Positions 26,035 through 35,854 are shown, numbered from the stretch's first letter. The stretch is 64,000 nucleotides of DNA from Lactonifactor sp050944855 (GCA_050944855.1 JBMNRU010000009.1:1-64000); one strand, 5' to 3'. A program made the numbers and translations. Notes: generated by a model not told the origin, from the letters alone.

Positions 26035-27567
26035 TTGAAGTACACAAAACTGCTTATGGAAAAGATCTACGAATGTGTAGCTTCTGTTCTTCCGGTAACA
26101 GCTATTGTCCTGCTCGTCAGCATATCCATTGCTCCATTAACTCCCGGTACGTTAGTCCTGTTCCTGTTTGGTGCCATTCTTCTCATTTTAGGAATGAGTC
26201 TTTTTACTATGGGTGTGGATATGTCTATGATTCCTATGGGAGAAGGCATCGGTGTCGCGGTAAGCAAATGTCGTCATATCCTTATCGGTCTTTTGATCTG
26301 TTTTATTCTGGGACTTCTTATCACGATGGCAGAACCAGATCTTCAGGTGTTGGCCACACAAGTGCCTGCCATACCTGACTACGTACTGATTTTCACTGTC
26401 GCCGGAGGTGTTGCCTTCTTTCTTCTAATTGCTGAATTGCGAATGCTTCTGAAGATTCCTCTTTCTTACACATTAATTTTTTTCTATTTTCTTATTTTCG
26501 TATTGTTAATCTTTGCACCAGAGCATTTCATCCCGGTCTCTTTCGATTCCGGAGGCGTCACCACCGGGCCGATAACGGTTCCTTTTATTATGGCCTTCGG
26601 TATTGGTATGGCATCTATTCGAAGTGATAAAAACTCTAACGACGACAGCTTCGGTCTGATTTCCCTTTGCAGCATCGGTCCCATTCTTTCCGTACTTTTG
26701 CTGGGTTCTATCTATCAGCCCACAGATGCCGCCTACAATATCATACCGCTGACCGAGATACAGACCACAAGAGACGCTGCGGCAGAATTTACCCGCGCTT
26801 TTCCACATTACATAAAAGAAGTTGCGGCGGCACTGCTGCCTATAGCAGGATTATGTATCCTGTTCCAAATAATCACACGAAGATTTCACCGGATTCAGAT
26901 GATCCGTATCCTTTCCGGTTTTATCTATGCATACATCGGACTGGTTCTCTTTCTTACCGGCGTGAATGTAGGCTTTATGCCCGCCGGACAACTGATCGGT
27001 TCTTCCATCGCCCAAAGCTCCCATCCATGGCTTCTGATTCCTATCGGCATGATCATCGGCTACTTCATTGTAAAAGCAGAACCGGCTGTTCAGGTTTTAA
27101 AAAGACAAGTGGAAGAAATAACCAACGGTTCCATCACCCAGCAGTCTATTCAGACGAGTTTGTCTCTGGGAATTGCCGTCTCCGTGGGCATCGCTATGCT
27201 ACGCATTATCACTGGTATTTCTATTCTCTGGTTTTTGATCCCCGGCTATGCCATTGCTCTTATCATGACACTTTTTGTGCCGCAGATTTTTACCGGTATT
27301 GCCTTTGACTCAGGCGGAGTAGCCAGCGGGCCTATGACTGCCACGTTTTTGCTTCCCTTATCTATGGGAGCCTGCGAAACCCTAAAGGGGAATGTACTGA
27401 CAGATGCTTTCGGTATTGTAGCCATGGTAGCAATGACTCCGCTTCTTACCATTCAGCTTCTGGGACTTTACGATAAAATAAAACGTTTCCGCCAACAGCC
27501 GCAGATTCCAGGACCGGTTCCTGCAATACCGGACGTGGAAGATACTATTATTTATTTTGACATATAG
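26035..27567 (+). CDS. DUF1538 integral membrane protein (duplicated)
   Basis: 510 residues from the TTG at 26035 (AAGGAG 8 bases upstream); codons before it are discarded. About 12-14 hydrophobic segments in two homologous halves: MAEPDLQVLATQV recurs as KAEPAVQVLKRQV, and FDSGGVTTGPITVPF recurs as FDSGGVASGPMTATF. The GG/TGP loops inside membrane regions suggest an inverted-repeat-like transporter or channel pore. DUF1538 has no established function. The next gene, 18 bases on, encodes a tandem PII-like protein, so the pair is probably a regulated transporter. Confidence 0.85.
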   Translation: MKYTKLLMEKIYECVASVLPVTAIVLLVSISIAPLTPGTLVLFLFGAILLILGMSLFTMGVDMSMIPMGEGIGVAVSKCRHILIGLLICFILGLLITMAEPDLQVLATQVPAIPDYVLIFTVAGGVAFFLLIAELRMLLKIPLSYTLIFFYFLIFVLLIFAPEHFIPVSFDSGGVTTGPITVPFIMAFGIGMASIRSDKNSNDDSFGLISLCSIGPILSVLLLGSIYQPTDAAYNIIPLTEIQTTRDAAAEFTRAFPHYIKEVAAALLPIAGLCILFQIITRRFHRIQMIRILSGFIYAYIGLVLFLTGVNVGFMPAGQLIGSSIAQSSHPWLLIPIGMIIGYFIVKAEPAVQVLKRQVEEITNGSITQQSIQTSLSLGIAVSVGIAMLRIITGISILWFLIPGYAIALIMTLFVPQIFTGIAFDSGGVASGPMTATFLLPLSMGACETLKGNVLTDAFGIVAMVAMTPLLTIQLLGLYDKIKRFRQQPQIPGPVPAIPDVEDTIIYFDI

Positions 27568-27585
27568 CAGAAAGGAGGAATCCCA

Positions 27586-28278
27586 TTGCCCACATCACCA
27601 AAAGGAATACGGCTTATTGTCACTATCGTAGAACAGGGACAGGGAAAGCCCATTACACATCTGTACACCCGACATCAGGTATCCTGTCACTTTCAAAGCA
27701 GCGGTAAGGGAACCGCATCCTCTGATCTGCTCGATATCTTAGGTTTTGGGGGCACCGATCGTGATATTGTCATCAGTCTTGCACCTTCCGATACTGCAGA
27801 TATGCTAATGCACAATCTTGCAGATAATCCCAAAGAGTTATCTGCAGTAAAAGGAATTGCCTTTGACATGAATCTTACCGGCATAAACAACATGCTCGCC
27901 AGTGCCATGCTGTCCGAACAGAACAAACCGAAATCTATCCACACGGGAACAGGAGGCCACCTTATGATATCCACAGAAAAAAACAGTTTAATACTGGTAG
28001 CTGTAAATCAGGGAAATACGGAAGAGGTTATGAACACCGCCCGCGCCGCCGGTGCAAGAGGCGGCACCATCATCCGATCCCGCTGGGCCGGAGAAACGGC
28101 TTCCGAACATTTTTACGGCTTTACCGTACAGGATGAAAAGGAAATTATTGCCATTGTAGCTTCTTCTGAAAATCGCAATGCTATTATGGAAATGATTAAT
28201 ATGAAACACGGTCTTAAGACAGATGCCGGCGCTATTATCTGCTCTGTTGCATTAGAGCATCTGATACGGCTCAGATAA
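27586..28278 (+). CDS. Tandem PII (GlnB)-like regulatory protein
   Basis: 230 residues starting with TTG (27586) after AAGGAGG. There are two ferredoxin-like PII-type halves. The first (about 8-105) has IRLIVTIVEQGQG and LDILGFGGTDRDIV. The second (about 120-225) has LILVAVNQGNTEEVMNTARAAG and GARGGTIIRSR, a form of the PII T-loop base. Cytosolic. By analogy with GlnK-AmtB it may gate the adjacent DUF1538 membrane protein in response to a nucleotide. That role is inferred from adjacency and fold, not known. Confidence 0.8.
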   Translation: MPTSPKGIRLIVTIVEQGQGKPITHLYTRHQVSCHFQSSGKGTASSDLLDILGFGGTDRDIVISLAPSDTADMLMHNLADNPKELSAVKGIAFDMNLTGINNMLASAMLSEQNKPKSIHTGTGGHLMISTEKNSLILVAVNQGNTEEVMNTARAAGARGGTIIRSRWAGETASEHFYGFTVQDEKEIIAIVASSENRNAIMEMINMKHGLKTDAGAIICSVALEHLIRLR

Positions 28279-28377
28279 CAAAAAAATCTATTAAAAAATA
28301 AAAATGCTCTCTCGCATATTTCTCCTCATTTTACAAATAATAACATCACGACTAAATAACTAAGGAGACGGATATAT

Positions 28378-28920
28378 ATGAGAGCAACAGGTATAGTTAG
28401 AAGAATTGATGACCTCGGCCGTGTAGTGATCCCCAAAGAGATCCGACGCACTCTTCGTATTAGAGAAAGTGATCCTCTGGAAATCTTCACTGACAGGGAA
28501 GGTGAAATTATATTAAAAAAATATTCTCCTATCGGAGAGCTGGGAACCTTCGCCAAAGAATATGCAGAAGCACTGGCGCACACATTAAACTGCCTGATCT
28601 GCATCACCGATCAGGATCAGATCGTAGCCGCTTCCGGATCTTCCAGCAAAGAATATCTGGGAAAGAAAATCAGCAAAGAACTGGAAGAGGTCATCTCGAA
28701 AAGAGAATCCCGCGTCATTACCAACGGTGCTTACATCCGCGTCACAGAAGGAGAAGAGGTTCCTTACACATCTCAGGCAGTCCATACCATTACTTCCTCA
28801 GGAGATGCCATCGGTTCAGTTCTCCTGCTGTACAAAGAGCCGGGCAGCGCCGCCGGGGATGCTGATCGAAAAATAGCTGCCGTTGCAGCGGACTTTCTGG
28901 GACGGCAAATGGAATCCTAG
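28378..28920 (+). CDS. spoVT: Stage V sporulation regulator SpoVT (AbrB/GAF)
   Basis: 180 residues. The N-terminal AbrB swapped-hairpin DNA-binding domain is residues 1-50 (ATGIVRRIDDLGRVVIPKEI), and the C-terminal GAF-like domain about 55-178. In Bacillus SpoVT is a late forespore regulator; its presence supports a sporulating host. RBS AAGGAGACGG. Single gene with a terminator behind it. A relative of AbrB-type regulators with other roles cannot be excluded, but length and domain pair fit SpoVT. Confidence 0.92.
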   Translation: MRATGIVRRIDDLGRVVIPKEIRRTLRIRESDPLEIFTDREGEIILKKYSPIGELGTFAKEYAEALAHTLNCLICITDQDQIVAASGSSSKEYLGKKISKELEEVISKRESRVITNGAYIRVTEGEEVPYTSQAVHTITSSGDAIGSVLLLYKEPGSAAGDADRKIAAVAADFLGRQMES

Positions 28921-28931
28921 ATACACAATAA

Positions 28932-28976
28932 AATGCACATAGCCCTGAAACTCAGAGCCATGTGCATTCTTTTTAT
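28932..28976. terminator. Bidirectional terminator between spoVT and 29007 gene
   Basis: AATGCACATAGC (28932-28943) pairs with GCCATGTGCATT (28957-28968) with one mismatch. It is followed by CTTTTTAT on the plus strand and TTTATTG on the minus strand, so it can end both converging transcripts. Confidence 0.88.
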
Positions 28977-29006
28977 ACTGATACTTTTTTTAGTTTATGA
29001 ATTTTG

Positions 29007-29693
29007 CTATGTTCTTTTATACACATAACAAATATTGCTGAACAAATAACTGCTGTATTTTTTTACATAAACCAGATACTCGTCCCAGTTTATATAGTAT
29101 TCCTTTCCCCATGAAGAAATCGTAAGCCATTTCCCCTGCATATGAGTCACCGTTACGTAATGCGCTTTTACTTTCACACTCTCTTCATATCTTCCATTCT
29201 TCTTCTGATAAAAAGTAAGCCTGCGCCTTCCCCAGAAAAATGGAAAATTCTGTCCTACTGCCAGAATAACAGGGATATCTGCTTTTAACATCTCTTCTAT
29301 TCTCTGCAGAAGGTTCCCCGGAAGCACACCCCAACGAACCCGATAAGGAACATGATATTTTCGAAAATACAAATTCAGTCCTACAGGAAGAAACCAGCCT
29401 GGCATGCCCAAATAGGGAATGACAGGAAACCATTTTCTCATCCTGCGGCTGTATCTCTCATAACTTTCCCAGGTGATACACCCTTTTTGAAAACGAAGCT
29501 TCCGAAAAGCCGGCGTCTGGCTGCCCGGATGATAACATCCCAGATACAATGCCAGATCCTGTCCCGCGATCCGTCCACAACCGGACTTTTGAATGCTTTT
29601 TGTATAAAACCAGGCCTGACTGCCACCAAAAGATGTTGTGTGATCCTTTTCTATCTTAATGTACTCATGCTGCAACCCGAAATCTTCATACAT
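29007..29693 (-). CDS. Hypothetical C39-like cysteine peptidase-fold protein
   Basis: 228 residues from the ATG at 29693. Not firmly recognised. The layout resembles papain/C39-like proteins: Gln/Ser-rich FGGSQAWFY, a Cys in SGCGRIAGQDL (about 41-51), and near the C-terminus VKAHYVTVTHM followed by ISSWGKEYYINWDEY, which could supply His and Asn/Asp. No signal peptide is visible and the middle is basic and aromatic-rich (RKWFPVIPYLG). It begins 4 bases after the foldase lipoprotein stop, so the two are one operon and may work together at the envelope. Function unproven. Confidence 0.6.
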   Translation of the reverse strand: MYEDFGLQHEYIKIEKDHTTSFGGSQAWFYTKSIQKSGCGRIAGQDLALYLGCYHPGSQTPAFRKLRFQKGCITWESYERYSRRMRKWFPVIPYLGMPGWFLPVGLNLYFRKYHVPYRVRWGVLPGNLLQRIEEMLKADIPVILAVGQNFPFFWGRRRLTFYQKKNGRYEESVKVKAHYVTVTHMQGKWLTISSWGKEYYINWDEYLVYVKKYSSYLFSNICYVYKRT

Positions 29694-29697
29694 CGCT

Positions 29698-30777
29698 TTA
29701 TTCTTCTGCCGCTTCCTCTTCTGCTTTAAATACATATGGATGAGAATCACTCAGCTCCAGAGAATCCCACAGTTCCTCATCTATTTTGTAATCTGCCGCT
29801 TCTTTCCACTGTGTAATCAGATCATTGTATGCGCTGTACTGTCTTTCGCTGACGATGGATTCCTTTGCCGACTCAGATGCTTCCTCATCATAAGCCAGTT
29901 CGACTCTGACCGCATAGTAAGCGTCTTCCCCTTCTACCACATGATCTACAATAGCACCATCTTCCAGACCTGCCACGCTTTCCTTTACTGCCGCATCAAT
30001 AACCGTAGTATCTTCTTCCGGATTATACGTACTAAAGGAAAGGGACGCAGACGCAACCATATCTTCATGCAATTCTTCTGCAACAGCATTCAGATCCAAT
30101 TCCGAAGAATCTTCTGCTGCCAGCATTTCATCCAGACCTTCCTGAACCGCCGCTTTTCTCTCTTCCTTTTCCTCATCCGAAAGTTCAGTCGTATTTCCCT
30201 CATCATCTGTCTCAACAAAGGACAGTTTCAGATAGCTGATCGTAGTCTGTGCCGCTTCTTCCTCTGTTACTTCTGTATCTACATCCTCGATCATAGGATT
30301 GTACATCTTACTCTGATAGGTATACAGCTCCAGGACAGTTGCCACATCTTCCTGACTCATACCTAACGTTTCTATCACTTCTTTGCTGTTATCTTCCATA
30401 AATGCCGCTGCCGCTTTGTCGATACGTTCCTGTTCCTCTTCTGTAATCGTCACGCCGTACTCTTCGGCATTCGCCTCGATCGCCAGCATAGTCAAAATAT
30501 TATCCAGGGTAGAAGATTTTACCATGTCGCCATACTGTGACCATATATCGCCTGAAGAAGATCCGTAAGTCTCCAGATAGGACTGGGTCTGTGCCTGTGA
30601 ATTGCGCAGCATGAAGTTGGCCGCACCTAATGTCATGCTTTGTGCATCATTGGAAATGACAATTTGTGTACCATCTAATTTTTCTGTTTCGGTTTCTTTT
30701 CCACATCCGGTCACTGCTGCAATACCCATAACTGCAATCAGCATGTTACATGTCAGTTTTTTAATATATTTATTCAT
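29698..30777 (-). CDS. PrsA/SurA-like foldase lipoprotein
   Basis: 359 residues with a lipoprotein signal (AVTGC lipobox, lipidated Cys25). A SurA N-terminal-like helical chaperone region (about 45-150, SYLETYGSSSG..., ILTMLAIEANAEEYG) follows, then an acidic segment where a parvulin PPIase domain would lie (about 160-300) and a helical C-terminus. Residues normally catalytic in parvulins are not obvious, so it may be a chaperone without isomerase activity. It acts on the outer face of the membrane in protein export. Starts about 60 bases after mfd. Confidence 0.8.
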   Translation of the reverse strand: MNKYIKKLTCNMLIAVMGIAAVTGCGKETETEKLDGTQIVISNDAQSMTLGAANFMLRNSQAQTQSYLETYGSSSGDIWSQYGDMVKSSTLDNILTMLAIEANAEEYGVTITEEEQERIDKAAAAFMEDNSKEVIETLGMSQEDVATVLELYTYQSKMYNPMIEDVDTEVTEEEAAQTTISYLKLSFVETDDEGNTTELSDEEKEERKAAVQEGLDEMLAAEDSSELDLNAVAEELHEDMVASASLSFSTYNPEEDTTVIDAAVKESVAGLEDGAIVDHVVEGEDAYYAVRVELAYDEEASESAKESIVSERQYSAYNDLITQWKEAADYKIDEELWDSLELSDSHPYVFKAEEEAAEE

Positions 30778-30845
30778 TTTCGTACTCCTATTTTTTTCAT
30801 TCTAACGTACATTATAGCTTCTTTTCCCTGATTCAGCAAGAATAA

Positions 30846-33800
30846 TTACAGGGATTCATCTGTGTAATCCGCTAAGAATGTAAAAATGTCCGCAAGTCCT
30901 TCCAGAAGACCCTTCTGTTCTTTTCCATTTTTAACTCTGGTATACAAAAAAACCGGAGCCTCTCCTACTTTCATTTTCAACTCCCGCGCGTACCTATCTA
31001 ATAATTTGGGAATTCCCGCAGGATCCATCCGTGCTTTTTCATACATGACCAGACGCACCGTATCTTTTGTCTGCTTTACTTCTGTCATGTATACTTTATG
31101 TGCCAGCGCTTTCAGATTGGCGATCGCCAGCAGATTCTGCACCGATTTGGGAGGTTCGCCGAAGCGATCCAGCAGCTCTTCCATCATATCTTCATATTCC
31201 TCCTGATTTTCAATGCCGGCAATCCGTTTATAGATATCCAGCTTTTGATATTCATTCGGAATATATTTTTCCGGAATAAAGGCATCCATATCCAAATCCA
31301 TAGTCGTTTCAAAATCTTCCCGCTTCCGGATCCCTTTTGCTTCCTTTACCGCTTCATTTAACATTTTACAATACAGATCATAGCCGACTGCTTCCATATG
31401 ACCGTGTTGTTCCGCTCCCAGAAGATTGCCTGCACCGCGAATTTCCAAATCCCGCATAGCAATCTTAAAACCGCTTCCCAATTCTGTAAATTCCCGGATG
31501 GCGTGAAGACGTTTTTCTGCCACTTCTTTCAGCATTTTGTTGCGTCGGTACATAAGAAATGCATAAGCAGTCCGGTTGGAACGTCCTACTCGTCCCCGCA
31601 GCTGATATAGCTGTGACAGCCCCAGCTGATCCGCATCATGAATAATCATAGTATTTACATTGGAGATATCCAGCCCGGTTTCAATAATCGTTGTAGAAAC
31701 CAACACATCAATCTCTCCATTAATAAATCCGTACATGATCTTCTCCAGCTCCCGCTCATTCATCTGTCCATGTGCAAAAGCCACATTCGCCTCGGGAACC
31801 AGTTTCGCAATGCGATTCGTCAGTTCATCAATATCCTTTACCCGATTATATACATAATAGACCTGACCGTCTCTGGCCAGTTCCCGGCTGATTGCCGCCC
31901 GTACCATTTCCTCATTATATTCCATCACATAAGTCTGAATAGGCAGACGATCCTGAGGTGCTTCTTCCAGTACGCTCATATCCCGGATACCGATCAGACT
32001 CATATGAAGCGTACGTGGGATAGGCGTTGCGGTAAGGGTAAGAACATCCACATTTTCCTTTAATTTCTTGATCTTTTCCTTATGCGTCACGCCAAATCGC
32101 TGCTCTTCATCTATTACCAGCAGCCCCAGATCCTTAAACGCTACATCCTTAGATAAAACTCTGTGCGTACCGATCACAATATCTACAAGACCCTTTTTCA
32201 GATCTGTAATTGTTTTCTTCTGTTCTGCCGCCGACTTAAACCGGCACAACAGATCCACCCGTACCGGAAATTCCTTCATCCTCTGTACGAAGGTATTGTA
32301 ATGCTGCTGGGCCAGAATGGTGGTCGGCACCAGATAGACTACCTGTTTCCCTTCCTGAATAGCCTTAAATGCCGCACGTATAGCAATCTCCGTCTTGCCG
32401 TAACCCACATCGCCGCAAATAAGACGATCCATAATGCGGGAACTCTCCATGTCCCGTTTTGTAGCTTCAATGGCCAGCAGCTGATCTTCTGTTTCCTCAT
32501 ATGGGAACATCTCTTCAAATTCTCTCTGCCACACAGTATCCGGACCGTATACAAAACCTGTTTTTTCCTGCCTGACAGCATAAAGCTCCACCAGATCTTT
32601 GGCAATATTCTGTACCGCACCCCGCACCCGGCTTTTGGTCTTATTCCATTCCTGTCCCCCCAGCTTGTTCAATTTCGGTTTCTTTGCATCGGCGCCTGCG
32701 TATTTCTGCAGTGCATCCAGCTGGGTAGCCAGAATATACAGATTACTTTTTCCTGCATACTCTATTTTAATATAATCTTTTACTACTTTATCTACTGTAA
32801 CCTTTTCAATGCCCCGATAAACACCCAGGCCGTGATTCTCATGGACAACATAATCGCCTACAGAAAGTTCGGAAAAGCTCTGGATCTTATCCCCATTATA
32901 GGCAATCTTTTTTCGCTTTTTCTTTTTTTCTTTTCCAAAAATATCTGTCTCGGTAATCAGCACAAATCGAATCAGCGGATACTCAAAGCCTCTGTGGGCG
33001 CTCCCGTACCGCACCAGAATTTCTCCCGGCTGTATCTGTCGGCTCTCGTCCTCACTGTAAAAACTGTTGAGCCCTTCTTCCTGCAGATCCTGTGCCAGAC
33101 GGGCCGCTCTTGTCCGGGATCCGGAGAGCAGAACCACTCGATATCCCTGTTTTTTCCAAGCCTTCAGATCCTTCACCAAAAGATCAAAACTATTGTGATA
33201 CCCGTTGACTGAACGCACAGACAAATGATATCGTCCTGTAATCTCCCATTCTCCAAAATGATGTTCCATCGTACACACAGCTACACAGTTTCTTCGGTTC
33301 AGCTGCCCTGCCAATTCCACAAATCCACAGATCAAATGGGCCTGATCTGGCATCAGAGAATCATTTTCTATCTGATTCTTCACACTTTCCCGGAATTCCA
33401 GCTCCACGGCCTTCCCTTTTTCCTCCAGCCGGACCGGTTCGTCCAACATAATAATGGTATCTTCCCGTGGAAAATAATCCAAAAAAGTATCCCCGCTGTC
33501 TCCGGCTTCCAATTCTGCTGCCGGATAAATCGTGATCTCTTCTAAATTTTCGATGGATCTCTGGGAAGCAGCGTCAAAACTGCGGATGGAATCAATCTCA
33601 TCACCCCACAGCTCTATTCGCCATGGATTTTCTTCTGTGAGCGGGAAAATATCCACAATACCGCCCCGGACAGAAAACTGTCCCGGCACTTCCACCTGTC
33701 CGCAGTACTCATATCCCAATTCTACCAGATCCCGTTTTAACTGATCCAGATTCAGCTCACTGGCATAATCAAAATGCAGTACTTTATTCTTAATTTCCTG

Positions 33801-34187
33801 CAGAGGACGCAGATAATCCATACATCCGTCAATACTGGTGATCACCGTTACATGTTTCCCTTCCAGCAGCGCCACCACTGCCTTCATACGCTCTTTGACC
33901 AACAGATTGCCCCGGATATCCGCCTGGAAAAACAGCAAATCCTTTGCCGGATAAAAAATCACATCCCGCTGATAAAACCGATAATCTTCATACAGCTCCT
34001 TTGCCTTCAGATCATTCTCCGCCAGGATCAGGCAATGGGAAAACTGCTGGGAAATCCCATACAGAAGATGCGCTTTCTGCGACTCCAGACAGCCGGAAAC
34101 CTGCAAAATGCCCTTATTCTTTTTTACTTTTTTTAAAAGCTCCTGGTATTCCTCCAGCTCTTTCAAAGGCTCCGTCCATATATTCAT
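30846..34187 (-). CDS. mfd: Transcription-repair coupling factor
   Basis: 1113 residues. UvrB-like N-terminal damage-recognition modules are followed by the RNA-polymerase-interacting CarD/RID domain (SVGDYVVHENHGLGVYRG, about 430-450). The RecG-like translocase has Walker A GDVGYGKTE, the DEEQRFG box and a helicase C domain with QLRGRVGRS. The TRCF C-terminal domain completes it. Removes stalled RNA polymerase and recruits UvrA. ATG follows GGGAGACGG, 24 bases after pth. Confidence 0.97.
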   Translation of the reverse strand: MNIWTEPLKELEEYQELLKKVKKNKGILQVSGCLESQKAHLLYGISQQFSHCLILAENDLKAKELYEDYRFYQRDVIFYPAKDLLFFQADIRGNLLVKERMKAVVALLEGKHVTVITSIDGCMDYLRPLQEIKNKVLHFDYASELNLDQLKRDLVELGYEYCGQVEVPGQFSVRGGIVDIFPLTEENPWRIELWGDEIDSIRSFDAASQRSIENLEEITIYPAAELEAGDSGDTFLDYFPREDTIIMLDEPVRLEEKGKAVELEFRESVKNQIENDSLMPDQAHLICGFVELAGQLNRRNCVAVCTMEHHFGEWEITGRYHLSVRSVNGYHNSFDLLVKDLKAWKKQGYRVVLLSGSRTRAARLAQDLQEEGLNSFYSEDESRQIQPGEILVRYGSAHRGFEYPLIRFVLITETDIFGKEKKKKRKKIAYNGDKIQSFSELSVGDYVVHENHGLGVYRGIEKVTVDKVVKDYIKIEYAGKSNLYILATQLDALQKYAGADAKKPKLNKLGGQEWNKTKSRVRGAVQNIAKDLVELYAVRQEKTGFVYGPDTVWQREFEEMFPYEETEDQLLAIEATKRDMESSRIMDRLICGDVGYGKTEIAIRAAFKAIQEGKQVVYLVPTTILAQQHYNTFVQRMKEFPVRVDLLCRFKSAAEQKKTITDLKKGLVDIVIGTHRVLSKDVAFKDLGLLVIDEEQRFGVTHKEKIKKLKENVDVLTLTATPIPRTLHMSLIGIRDMSVLEEAPQDRLPIQTYVMEYNEEMVRAAISRELARDGQVYYVYNRVKDIDELTNRIAKLVPEANVAFAHGQMNERELEKIMYGFINGEIDVLVSTTIIETGLDISNVNTMIIHDADQLGLSQLYQLRGRVGRSNRTAYAFLMYRRNKMLKEVAEKRLHAIREFTELGSGFKIAMRDLEIRGAGNLLGAEQHGHMEAVGYDLYCKMLNEAVKEAKGIRKREDFETTMDLDMDAFIPEKYIPNEYQKLDIYKRIAGIENQEEYEDMMEELLDRFGEPPKSVQNLLAIANLKALAHKVYMTEVKQTKDTVRLVMYEKARMDPAGIPKLLDRYARELKMKVGEAPVFLYTRVKNGKEQKGLLEGLADIFTFLADYTDESL

Positions 34188-34211
34188 GTTCCGTCTCCCT
34201 GTTATCCTCGT

Positions 34212-34772
34212 TTAATTATATTTATTCATAGCTGCATTGATATCTTCTTCCAAAATCATTTTTACAGCATCGCACGCCTTGCCGATGGCCTCATCCACAC
34301 ATTTGCGTTCTTCTTTTCCGAAATGTCCCAGCACATAGTCTGCCAGATCCCAGCCCTCAGGCTTTGCTCCCACGCCAATTCGGATACGGCAGAACTTCTG
34401 CGTACCCAGATGCTGGATAATATTCTTCATTCCGTTATGTCCTCCTGCACTTCCGCTCTTACGGATACGCAGTTTGCCCGGATCCAGATCAATATCATCA
34501 TAAAGAACAATCAATTCTTCCTCCGGATCAATCTTAAAATAGTCGATCAGACCCCGAACCGCCTCTCCGCTTAAATTCATATACGTCAGCGGTTTTGCCA
34601 GGATGACTTTTTGTCCTCCGATCATACCTTTCCCGAACATAGCCTTATTCCGCACTCCGGCCTGCGGGATATTTTCTCTGTCTATTAATTCATCTATGGC
34701 ATCAAACCCCACATTATGCCTGGTCTTTTCATATACTTTTGTGGGATTGCCCAAGCCTACGATCAAATACAT
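34212..34772 (-). CDS. pth: Peptidyl-tRNA hydrolase
   Basis: Recycles peptidyl-tRNA. 186 residues from the ATG at 34772 (AGGAAAGG upstream; the frame's earlier ATG at 34814 adds unrelated residues). GLGNPTKVYEKTRHNVGF contains the catalytic-site Asn and His; also present are LAKPLTYMNLSGEAV and GGHNGMKNI. It precedes mfd by 24 bases, the usual pth-mfd order. Confidence 0.96.
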   Translation of the reverse strand: MYLIVGLGNPTKVYEKTRHNVGFDAIDELIDRENIPQAGVRNKAMFGKGMIGGQKVILAKPLTYMNLSGEAVRGLIDYFKIDPEEELIVLYDDIDLDPGKLRIRKSGSAGGHNGMKNIIQHLGTQKFCRIRIGVGAKPEGWDLADYVLGHFGKEERKCVDEAIGKACDAVKMILEEDINAAMNKYN

Positions 34773-34855
34773 CTTGTAAAATCCTTTCCTACAGCGAAAA
34801 ATGCTGCAGTACACAAAACAATTGCATACTGCGGCATCAATTTTATTTCTTATCC

Positions 34856-35827
34856 TTAATTAAAATATACATACTCTTCCGGAAGCGGCTCTGTACGTTC
34901 CACATGTTCTGCAGTGAGGACAGGACCCTCGCCATGATAGGCCCGCACATATTCATAAGAAACGGCAGCTGTCACCTTCACCCAATCACCGGTGGACAGC
35001 TTCGGGGCATACGCACTTTTGCAGACATATCCAATAAATGTGGTATCATCCGCACAGCAGGTCATCGCCATACGTCCCGGTACAAAAACCTTTGCAGGAA
35101 ATTCTCTGCTTTTTAGTACCATTCCGGTAAAGGAAACCTTCTTGCCTTCATATCGTTCCGGATGGTCTTCTGCATCAATAAACCAGATACCATAATCCTC
35201 CGGTGCGATCTGGATCACATCCGCTTCCAGATCAAAGGGCATCTCTCCGTCAAAAATATCCTCAATCTCGCCCTGCTCGTCTTCAAAAATGATCTCGCAT
35301 CTCTGATTGACTACCTTTACACTTCTCCGAAAGGCCGCCAGCGGCAGCTCTCTGCTGCAGCGATTAAATACGACCAGATCTGCATTTTTAACCATTTCCA
35401 TAAACAGGGACTTCAGATCATTATTGGCGGTATAAGTCTGAAACGTACTTCCATCTACAGAGGTAATATGCTGCAGAATCGCCCATCCATCCGGCAGCTG
35501 CATCTGCTCAAACTTGCTTACCTGCCACATACCGTTATATTCTACGATGACACGCTCCGGACCATAAGCGATTTCCATAGCTTCCAGACGCTCCGGTGTG
35601 AGATCTTTTATATCTTCGATCACTTCCAGATACGTATGATGCTGCTTTAATACTTCCTCATCATATTCTTCTTCCCCTTCTTCACAAAGGATCAAAAGCG
35701 TAGTTCCTTCAATATCAAAATAATCCTGTGCAAGTGTAAAGCGCAGAAAGCTTGACTTTCCGCTCTCCAGAAATCCTGTCATTAAATACACTGCAACCCG
35801 CACATCTTCTTCATACATTGTTGGCAT
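34856..35827 (-). CDS. CobW-like GTPase fused to a DUF1980 (TIGR03943-type) domain
   Basis: 323 residues. N-terminal P-loop domain with GFLESGKSS (about 16-24), a NRCS segment where NKxD is expected, and no CXCC metal motif. The C-terminal ~110 residues have YEGKKVSFTGMVLKSREF and MTCCADDTTFIGY, typical of DUF1980/YcgQ-C proteins linked to metal (Zn) handling and normally paired with a permease. No permease is present here. It follows the His-rich COG0523 GTPase by 27 bases, so both probably serve one metal-supply task. The start at ATG 35827 is after GAGAGG; a GTG at 35836 is possible. Confidence 0.8.
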   Translation of the reverse strand: MPTMYEEDVRVAVYLMTGFLESGKSSFLRFTLAQDYFDIEGTTLLILCEEGEEEYDEEVLKQHHTYLEVIEDIKDLTPERLEAMEIAYGPERVIVEYNGMWQVSKFEQMQLPDGWAILQHITSVDGSTFQTYTANNDLKSLFMEMVKNADLVVFNRCSRELPLAAFRRSVKVVNQRCEIIFEDEQGEIEDIFDGEMPFDLEADVIQIAPEDYGIWFIDAEDHPERYEGKKVSFTGMVLKSREFPAKVFVPGRMAMTCCADDTTFIGYVCKSAYAPKLSTGDWVKVTAAVSYEYVRAYHGEGPVLTAEHVERTEPLPEEYVYFN

Positions 35828-35854
35828 ATCTGTCACCTCTCTACTATCGTGGGA

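Noticed and set aside
28300..28377. Forespore sigma-G type promoter upstream of spoVT (GCATA ... CATTTTA)
   Set aside because: The two boxes are only 8 bases apart, far less than required, so I do not claim it.
32163..33212. 349-codon plus-strand open frame inside mfd
   Set aside because: Antisense to a well-supported 1113-residue Mfd; composition is that of a complement, no ribosome site or family features.
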